Positions 55,416-64,000 of a stretch of DNA of 64,000 bases are shown here, piece after piece. The position numbers were made by a program, and so were the translations under genes. The notes beneath the pieces are model-generated. The model was not told where the DNA came from, ran no database searches, and saw only the letters and a list, made by a program, of their open reading frames with translations. The stretch covers positions 8,576,501 through 8,640,500 of the forward strand of contig NC_064447.1 of the NCBI RefSeq assembly GCF_023343835.1, given 5' to 3'. Position 1 is the first letter of the stretch. Every line of letters begins with the position of its first letter. Source of the stretch: Lagopus muta. Its lineage: Eukaryota; Chordata; Aves; Galliformes; Phasianidae.

Positions 55416-56091
55416 GTTGTCTTTTGAGTCAATAGGAGAAAACTAATGAAGAGACCTCCAGCAGAAGTAAAAATGGGAGGGCAAAGCCCTTGGCACTACA
55501 TGAAGCACAGGAAGAGGGGAGGATGCTCCCACAGCCCGGCAGCAGCCCTAGGAGCAGGCAGCAGTGCGTTAAGGTGCAGTGGCTTTACATTAAGGTGCAG
55601 ATTTGGTCACAGTGAACAGAGGGCTCCTGGGCTCCACATCCCTGTGCACACCTCTTCCTGCTCATGTGGGGTATTTTCTTCTGTTTACAAAATGTAAACA
55701 AATGCAAATGAATTCCCCTGCCATATGCAACATCCCTCACCTCACATGCTCTATCTCCATTCAGATGCGCTTCTAACAGCAGACAGTTGGGCAGCTTGCC
55801 CAAAGACACAACAATGCCGAAAGATTCGCTGTTAGAATATAAAATCCTTCCTCAACCCAACAGCTTCTGCCCAGGAGATGCCCTCTATTGCAGCATTAAG
55901 CTCCTTAGCCTGGCACTCAGTCTGCCAAGGGAGCCAGCCCAGATGCATGGAACCCAGGAACATGAAAGCCCATGAACAGCAGGACCCTGCCAGCACCGTG
56001 GAGCGCAGCTTTCATTTGGCCAAGTGCTCCCATTGCTAGAGGTGTCTGGTACCTCCCAGACAGTCCAGGCTTCCACCCTCAGCTCCTTTAT

Positions 56092-56235
56092 CACAGAATG
56101 GCTTAGTTTGGAAGAGACCTCAAAGATCATGCAGTTCCAAGTCCCTTGCCAAGGGCAGGGTGGCCAATCACTAGATCAGGCTGCCCAGGGCTCCATCCAA
56201 CCTGGCCTTGAATGCTTCTTCAGAGGTGGCACACG
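56092..56235 (-). repeat. CR1 LINE 3' end, short
   Basis: ATCACAGAATGGCTTAGTTT, GGAAGAGACCTCAAAGATCA, CTGCCCAGGGCTCCATCCAA, CCTGGCCTTGAATGCTTC. Runs with PRKCB. Confidence 0.9.
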
Positions 56236-58383
56236 ATCTCTGAAATGGTGCTTTGGCAGCCCATTTTTCCAGGCTGGCTTTTTGGGATGCAGCGCTGGCA
56301 ACATCTGGGACCACTGAGGCAGCACACTGGGCATGCCGTACATCAGCCCCTGAGCCTGCACACTGTTGGCTGAGAGCCTGCCACATGGGATCTGATTAGC
56401 CTCATCTCCCACACGAAATGCAGTTAGCTGGCAGGAAGGTATCCAGCCCTCCTCAAAACCCAGACACCATGACAAACGGCTTCCTGCAAGAATGAACCCT
56501 GCCTAGCAACTGGATGCCACATAAAGCAGCGCTGCCTTTATTTGATCTCCATTTGTTTCTAATTTCATTGTACGGACTCCTTGTTCTGAAGAAGGGGCTA
56601 ATCAATTCTCCCCAAGCCCTTCGCAAAATGAATAATTCAGGGAAGTCACCTCGATGCTCCGGTCAAGAACACTTCTCCCAGAACTCGTGTCCCCTTTGTC
56701 ATCCTCCTCTAGGCAGAGCAAAGTTCTGAAGGCACCCAGGATGGCACCAGATGCAGAATGTCAAATAAAGCAGACAGATGGAGAGTTAAGAGAGACAGAA
56801 CAAGGACCGACCAAAACTCATCTCCAAATCAGCCCCAGCGAGGAGATAAGGACCTCCCCGGAGAGCTGACAGATCCTCACTTGGGCAGATGGTTCTAATA
56901 GCATGAAACTCAAAGATTATTTTGAGCGCATCTCAGTGCGTTGCTGCTCCCCTGCAACCCGGTGGAAGCTCTCATTTGGATAATGCCTCCACTTTGTAAA
57001 TAACGAGAGATCTGGGGAACGGGCTGCAGCTCTGATTATCGGAGCTGGAGAGAACAAAATAGCACACACAAAAAAGTATTTTTAAAGGCGCTTTGTGCTT
57101 ATCCACCTACGCTGGGCCAACTGCGAGGTCAGATGCATTAGCCCGGCTTTGCCTTCACTGCACACCCAAGTGTACAGCAGCAGCCCACCATTTCCCATTC
57201 CAGCACTCAGAAGTATGGCTCGGTACATCAAACAAAGTCAGTGAAGCATGGTAATTGTAAAATAAGGGGAAAGAAGGCTTCCAGGAAGGGAAGTCCTAAA
57301 TTTCTGACAGCGCTTTACAGCTTTTAATCACTTAGAGCGCATAAGGAGAAGCTGAGCTAAAAATTTGTGCTGTTTGGATTTAATCCCCAGCTTTGGTTAA
57401 AAGCTTTCTGGAGTCCTTACAACACAACAAAAATCTTTAATTCCCCATCAGACTTCAGCGGTTTTTCCCTTGCCAGCCCCAGAGATGCAGAGAGAGCGGA
57501 CGTGCTCTGAGATTGCTGGGCTCTGTGCTGCAGAGAGCTGCCAGAAGGGCACACGTTGAGGTGGGGACAGGGAAACCACCCCTGCTCCGAGCCCCTGGGC
57601 TGCTCAGCATCTGAGCATTTCATGTTTTGAACAATTCTCTTCATTTTTCAACTCATTTTGCTTTGCTACTATATCCATGCTGCATTTTTTGCTTTTCTGC
57701 TCCAGGAGAAGCCCCACAAGCCCAACCTTCTTACCAGTATGCATCCATCCTGGCAGGGCAGCCATTCCTGGCTGGGTTTCTGCCTGCCTGCCTGATGGCA
57801 CCACCCTTGGCAGGGCTTTGGGGTGCTGAGGGGCCAATAGGACATGGGGGGTGTATGATGATGTCATCAACCCATGGTGACAAGAGGCAAAGGAGGTAGG
57901 GAGCAGGAGAAGGCATTTCTGTGAGGTTTCAGCTTCTTAAAGAACAGGTTTTGTTTTTGTTTTGTTTTTCTTAAGGAAAGGGGAAGAAAAGAGCAAGACT
58001 GCCAGCTTCTCTCCAGAGAGACCTCACCAGCTTTACCATCCCTAGAAGGCTCCAACTGCCCAAGCAGCTACAAGGGATTCTCAGTCCAAGAATGCAACTC
58101 TTAATCAGCCCAGTTAATTCTACACTAACAATACAAAGAAGCCTTCATTACAGATTTGAAGAGGCCCAGCCTTTCAAATCAGCACTGAGAAAGCTGTCAT
58201 TCAGTGCCAAAAAGATAAAACTGTTTTCCTTCAGAAATACCAGGCACTGCAATGTGATACTTTTTTTTTTTAGCCACACAATCTCCCAGCCATTATGAAA
58301 CCAACCAACACTGCTTGTTGTCCTCTGGCAGCCATGGGAGCGGGGACCACATACCTCAGCTGCAAGACCCAGCTGTGCCTAGG

Positions 58384-58690
58384 GTGATGCAGTCAGCAGT
58401 GTGCCCTGGTGGCCAAGAAAGCCAAAGGGACCCTGGGCTGCATTGCACAGTGAGGCCAGCAGATGAGAGCAGTGTTCTTACCCTCTGCTCTGCCCTGGGG
58501 AGGCCACACCTGGAGCACCATACCTAGTGCTGGGCTTCCAAGGTACTGACAGGCATGGAACTGCTGGAGAAAGCCCAATGGAGGGCTGCAAACCACCTGG
58601 ATGCGTTCCTGTGCAACCTGACGCAGGGGGCCTGCTGTGGTGGTTTGACTGGAGGTGCACTAGAACACCCTTCCAATCCCCACGGACCTG
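58384..58690 (+). repeat. CR1 LINE with end of reverse-transcriptase frame
   Basis: Encodes the CR1 ORF2 C-terminal strings ALGRPHLEHH-like and LLEKAQWRAANHLDAF-like, followed by a short 3' tail ending CCTGTGATGCTGTGATC. It shares an internal junction with the inverted copy at 60325-60890. Broken frame. Confidence 0.85.
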
Positions 58691-60324
58691 TGATGCTGTG
58701 ATCCCAGAGCTACAGGAAGACCCCAGCCCCAGGGCCCAGCTCCTGCAGCCCAGTCAGCAGCACCACTCGCTCAACCAGCAGCTCCAGAGCCACAGAGACA
58801 TGAATTTTACATTACAGAGCTCAGAATTTAAATACTTCATCAACATCTCTCACATACCGAGCTGTAACAGAGATTCACTTTCAGGCTGAATAATTCAGCC
58901 TCCATTGCTCCCACCTGGCACGCGCCGCAGCTGCTGGCATCGTCAAAGCGAGCAGCTCCCCAGCCCTGTGCAGGGCTCTGCGGGGCAGTGCAGGGTGCCC
59001 TCCCCAGCCCCAACCCCTCTGCAAACTGTAGCACTCTGAGGACTGTGCCAGGAGTGTGCCTGTGTTGGTGATTCCTGGGGATGGGGAGGAAAACGCATGC
59101 AGGTCCCAAGAGGTTGTGTGGGCAGGATCCAGCTCACCGCGGGCTTCTCTGGAAGGCTCTTAAAAACACTGTGGGCTCCTCCTCATCCTTTGGTCGCCAC
59201 GTGGCTCCCAATCGAGGACGACTGCTGCCTGTCACTATGTGGGTGCTGCACTGGGCACAGCAGTGTTTCCAGCTTCCAGGGGCAGCTGCTCGCCACCAGG
59301 ATGAAGCAAACACGCACCCGCAGCGCTCTGCACACACAGGCAGCCCCCAGCAGCTGTGCCGAAGCACAGGGGGAGGGCCACTCTCTGCTCATTTCTAAAG
59401 CAGACGTTTTTAATATTCATTTTTTATTTAGAGGGGTTAAATATTTTGAGCCCAGCCATGCACTATTAGCAGGATTTCAGTACATATGAACAAAACACTC
59501 AAAAAAAAGAAAAAAGTCTGCAGCTTTTATATGAAATACCAGGCGTGAATCGACAACACACTCTGCATGACAATGAACATAATGAAGCCAGGCGGGATGA
59601 GGAACATCAATCATCCCCGGCAATAGGATAGGTGTGGGCGGGGAAGGGGCCGATGACTGCATTAGAGCTCAGGTTGGGGAGCGATCTCCATTCTCCCACT
59701 GCATGAGACGTAAACACCCGGAGCCTCACTCTGACTGCTGGCAGGGGCTCCTGCACCGGGGGCAGGGGAACGAGCTCCTGCACCTTTCCTGAGCTGCTAA
59801 GGACATAAAAGTGGTGGGGAGCACAAACACTGCTCCCTGCAGCCTCACCCCAGCACCTCAAGGGGTGGCCAAAAGCTCCTCCTGGAGTGGAGACCCGCAC
59901 CCAGCACCCACTGAGGGGCTCGGAGCGATGAGGGCAAAGCCTCCCACGTGTTCTCCTTGCACCCCATGTGCTCCCCCCACGCTCCCCGTGCCAGTGCTGT
60001 TTCAGAGACCCACGCACAGAGCAGGGGGAACTGAGCCCGCAGCGCGACTGCCCACGCGTGGGCCCTGACAGATGCCCTGAATGAACAGGAGGGAAACAGA
60101 CTCGGCTCTGCTCTTTAATTATAGCCAGGTGGCACAGTGCCACAACACTAACAGGTAATTTTTCAAGCTGGAATTTGTTTCTTTCAGCGTTAACATCCCC
60201 CTAACCTGTTTCTCAAAGCACAAGCCAAGAGCCTCCATTACTGCAGCGCATTGCCTCAACCTGTGCGGACAGGGCTGCGAGGAGCAGGACAGTGCTGGTG
60301 CTCAGAGCCATACCCAAGGACAAG

Positions 60325-60890
60325 GGGATGGGGACACCTTGGGATTGGAAGGGACGTCTGGAACTCCCTCAGTCCATCCCCCACAGCAGGCCCCCTGCAG
60401 CAGGTTGCACAGGAACACATCCAGGTGGTTTGCAGCCCTCCGCTGGGCTTTCTCCAGCAGTTCCCTGTCTGTCAGTACCTGAGGAGCCCAGCACTGGGTG
60501 CAGTGCTCCAGGTGTGGCCACCCCAGGGCAGAGCAGATCACCTCCCTCACCTGCTGGCCTCACTGTGCAATGCAGCCCAGGGTCCATTTGGCTTTCTTGG
60601 CCACCAGGGCACACTGCTGGCTCCTGATCACCCTGTGATCAACCAGGTCACCACTAGTCCTTCTTGGCCACCAGGACAGCCAGATTCTTCTCCACAGAAC
60701 TCCTTTCCAGCAGCTCAGCCTCTAGCCTGTACTGATGCATGTGGCTATTCCTCCCCAGGTGTAGGATGCTACACTTGCCCTTGGTGAACCTCATCAGGTT
60801 CCTCTTCCCACCTAGCTCTCAGCCTGGTGCAGTCTCGCTGGATGGCAGCTGTGTGATCAATCGTGGTCCCTGGGGACCAGATTAAACTAT
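60325..60890 (-). repeat. CR1 LINE with end of reverse-transcriptase frame, inverted
   Basis: The longest CR1 copy in the window. On the minus strand it carries typical ORF2 C-terminal blocks (a NLMRFTKGKCSILHL-like region and a second block matching the copy at 58384) and a 3' tail ending near the GGACGTCTGGAACTCCCTC stretch on the plus strand. Frameshifted and inactive. Runs with PRKCB. Confidence 0.88.
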
Positions 60891-61072
60891 CTTAGAAATG
60901 AGTTCTGGGTTTGGCATGGAAATGCTAGGAGCTGCAGGAACCTCAGAGGATCAGTGCTGAGCAAAGCCCGACCTGGGGCACACTTACACAGTCGCATGGT
61001 GCTGCTCAGTGCTGCCTTGTGTTGGGTTACAGATGGGCTCAATCAGAAGCACAGAGATGGAAAAGAGGCTTG

Positions 61073-61100
61073 GAAAAAAAAAAAAACAGAAAAAAAAACA
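61073..61100. repeat. A-rich simple repeat
   Basis: Runs of A broken by CAG and C on the plus strand. Confidence 0.85.
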
Positions 61101-64000
61101 ACGCAGCACATGACAAGAAAGAGAAGATCATTAAAAACTTGGCAGCCTACTTTAACGGCAGTGACCTGGTAATTTGATATTGTAATTGAAACGCCGGGTC
61201 GGACTCTGCGGAGGAGGCAGAAATATGGCAAGGTGTCCCTGCAGGATGGGAGTGGGCACCGAGGAGATGGTGGTCCTGGTGCATCCCTGTCACTGCACAC
61301 ACACAGCCCTGGGAGACGGCTGCTGGCTGGCTTTGAAGCCTTGTTTCTTGCTGTAAGAGCATATTAATCCTGCTGAAGGAAGATAAAAACCCAGTCCCCA
61401 AAGTGCTAATAATAATATAACTCAGTTTAAGCTGAATTTTGTCACTTATCTCCAAAACAGAGAGGAAAACTTCACTTGCCTTTTTTCTTCCTCTTATCCC
61501 CCTCTTAAATAAGAGATGTTCTGAGCATTGTCTGGCATCCAATGCCAGAGAGCAGGGTCATTAAGCAGCAGTGCTCAGATAGCACTGCTCTCACTGTAGG
61601 CATGCGGGGAGGCGCAGAGGCAGCGGCTGCTCCTGGACCCATCCGCATTCAGGCATTGGGGTTGGTGGGTGTATCTGCCTAAACGAGTTGGTGCCATGTG
61701 AGCCTGTCCCAAACGCACTGCGGTATCTTCCTGAACCGGGAGCACTACTGAAGCCTGCCCAAGCAGAGAGCTTCCTCATGCCCATGGACACTGGCCAGCA
61801 GGCTTCACAGCTCTGATCCTAAAACTCATCTTTCATGGCACTGGAGATTCAGACACTGAGCTGCTGTTTGATTCTGAACACCAAAGCAAGAATTTATGCT
61901 GAGCACATGCTGCATGATAAAAAAGTCATTTCCTTCAGATATTCTATTTAGGGTACAGAGCTCATACACGAATGAGGCATTTCCCGAGCTCCCTTGGCCA
62001 GAAATGCTACTTTATTCTCTGCTGACCTCCAGGAACACTGGAGTCACCCTCCAGAACCTCTCAGCCAGGTGGTTTATGGACTGGACTCTGAAACTGGCTG
62101 TAAAAGTGTAAGGGGATCTTCAACCAAGACTAGATCACAAACACAGAGCTGCTGTGCAGTGAAGTTTGGGAGGCATTTACATATTGCATTTACATACTGC
62201 TAACGAGACAGCACTGTCTGTGAGCATCTTCTCAGTCCCCTATATTTCTAATAAAAACAATGAAAAACCAAGCACCAAGCTTTAAATTATTCAGACTGCT
62301 CCAAATGCAGGAAAACGGGTAAATTTACCTTAAACAACTGAACAGCACAGGTGCGTATTATTTCTCACCTCACTTCAGCACATTTTCCCCAATAACACCA
62401 CATGCCATTTAGCACGTGGGTCCCACACACTCTCACAGCACACCCATGGACTCATTTCACATCGCATAACAGTTCTCCCAACTGAGAGAGCTCCTGCTTC
62501 ACCTACCCAGCCCAGGGCACAGCCTGATCCCAACTGCCAGGCCAACCTTCCCCAGCATCCCCTGGCTGTGTGGCTGTGCTTCTGGATGCTGCTCCTCTCA
62601 GAACCTGGGATGTTCCCAGGAGCTCTTTGGGAACAATGCAGTGAGGTACCAGGGCAGCCCCTGGGACTCACTCAGAAGTGCCAGAGGTGCTGCACGGTCC
62701 TTTTGCTTTTCAGGAAGTGCAAAATAACCATCATGAATACAACAGCAAAATATTTTCTTGGCCGATATAAAGACAGATGACTTCTCTGTTGCTGCCCGTG
62801 GCTCACACTAAGCATGCTGCATCTTGCAAGGTTCTCTTTTCTCCATACAGATAAATGTTTGAAGGGTTTCCTGTACCCCCAGGAAAGACAGCGGATCAGT
62901 TTAAGCACTGCTGAGAGTAGCAGCCAGTTGGGGTCCCCTTAACACAAAGCTCCCTACAGAGGCTCTGTGAAGTGCCGCAATCGTGTTGTGTGATTGTGCC
63001 ACAGCCCTTCCTGCAGCACTCCTTCCTGCAGAGCTCCCCGACCCCACACACTGCACCTCCACACAGAACCCAGTGTGGAACCCAGCAGGAACGCACAGCC
63101 CTCATTTGCCCTGACAGCACCACGAGGCGCAGACACAAACATCTCCTGACACGAACAGAGCTCCCCTGCACACGGCCATCAGGAGCATGCAAGATGCTTC
63201 CATGATCCCTTCCAGCCGATCTCTGCCCCTGCCTCCTGCAGGCTGCAAAGCTCACGCAGGCAGCAGCGTGCCACTCTGCATGCACCTGCAGCACCCTGAG
63301 GTGAGAAGGATGGCAGGGGGCTGCTGCACCAAACCAAACCCTGCCCCAAACCAACCCACCCCATGCTGCGGAGCTCCCAATCCTGTGGAACAGCACAGGA
63401 CTGGAGATGAAGCTCCTCCCTTCTCCTGCCAGCCCAGGGCATGTGATGCTGCCCAGAACCCACAGCCCCATTGCTCCCTCCCTTCCTGTCTCCCCAGCCG
63501 ATGTAAGCAGAGCACTGGACGTTATCTTGTTATTTCAACCACATCCTCCTGCCATGCTCCAGCAAAGAGCAGAGGTTCATCTCCAGCAGCTCTGAAACAG
63601 AGCAGGTGTTTCCTTTGGTCTCTAACTCTGCAGCCTCGATAACACCAGGAGGTCCCACTGGGGACTGCGGGGACCAAAGTTCCATGGCTGCACCTCCCTC
63701 CCAGCACCCCCCTTTTGCCCCACAAACACCTCGGGTGAGCAGGGAGCAGGCCTGAAACAACTGCACAGGGCTCAGTAGCCAGCAATAGGCTTGAAAATGC
63801 CCATTTAGAAAGGGGAAAAATAACATGTTGAAGCAGAGAGCCAGCAAGATGCAAATAAAAAGGGCACAGCTCTGCTGAGCAGAAGCACCAGGCACCACAA
63901 TGAGCCTTGAGCACCCCCAGGCACAGGGAACAGTTCTGCCCTCAGCTTTCAGCTTACCGAAGCTCCACTCCATGGCTCAAAGCCACCCCCCAAGTCAGGA

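Larger units (their letters stand above)
52101..64000 (-). other. PRKCB intron 2 (3' part)
   Basis: No PRKCB exon is found upstream of exon 3. The short exon 2 (GFGKQGFQCQ) should lie beyond 64000, as the mammalian intron is very long. Contains four CR1 copies (55150-55415, 56092-56235, 58384-58690, 60325-60890), an A-rich run (61073-61100) and otherwise unclassified sequence with no family-like frames. Confidence 0.85.

Noticed and set aside
60251..60787. 178-residue plus-strand frame
   Set aside because: Antisense translation of the CR1 copy at 60325-60890.
63950..63990. Possible alternative first exon: minus-strand ATGGAGTGGAGCTTCG followed by gtaagc
   Set aside because: One ATG and a donor-like site occur often by chance; the few residues do not resemble any PKC N-terminus and the window ends here.
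52101..64000. Search for PRKCB exon 2 (GFGKQGFQCQ) and exon 1
   Set aside because: No matching sequence with a suitable donor was found; both probably lie beyond the window.

Overview
This is a vertebrate nuclear window, almost certainly from a bird and probably a galliform. It carries many 3'-truncated CR1 LINE fragments and one internally deleted mariner of the Galluhop type, both characteristic of landfowl. The introns are compact and all recognised splice sites are GT-AG. It is not a bacterial, viral or plasmid sequence, and operon logic does not apply.

Two genes are recognised, both read from the minus strand. PRKCB (protein kinase C beta) fills about 9.27-52.1 kb. I could place 16 coding exons: mammalian exons 3 to 16 plus both alternative C-terminal exons. 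They encode everything after about residue 68. Exon lengths and intron phases add up exactly: the exons in the window plus the roughly 205 missing coding bases give a common part of 621 codons. A beta-I tail of 52 residues or a beta-II tail of 50 residues is then added. The first two coding exons (pseudosubstrate and first half of C1A) are not visible and should lie beyond 64 kb. CACNG3 (TARP gamma-3, an AMPA-receptor auxiliary subunit) has only its first coding exon here (1277-1487), inside a strong CpG island, and continues left of the window. The PRKCB-CACNG3 tandem matches human 16p12 and supports both names.

Layout from left to right: CACNG3 intron 1 and exon 1 with CpG island (1-2.1 kb); intergenic DNA (2.1-6.1 kb); probable beta-II 3'UTR and beta-II exon (6.1-9.4 kb); beta-I 3'UTR and exon (11.9-13.2 kb); kinase-domain exons 16 to 9 (18.6-33.9 kb); hinge and C2 exons 8 to 6 (37.6-39.6 kb); C1 exons 5 to 3 (43.9-52.1 kb); intron 2 (52.1-64 kb). 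No tRNA, rRNA, CRISPR or other RNA gene was recognised.

The product is a diacylglycerol- and calcium-dependent kinase. The C1 fingers bind diacylglycerol, C2 binds calcium and phosphatidylserine, the kinase lobe is complete with all catalytic residues, and the choice of last exon sets the C-terminal regulatory tail. I see no undescribed biological system. The points most worth checking are the beta-I-before-beta-II exon order, a 415-codon open frame antisense to exon 8, CpG-rich islets at the beta-II exon and beside exon 5, an exon closely bracketed by two CR1 fragments, and several homeobox/octamer-rich noncoding blocks.
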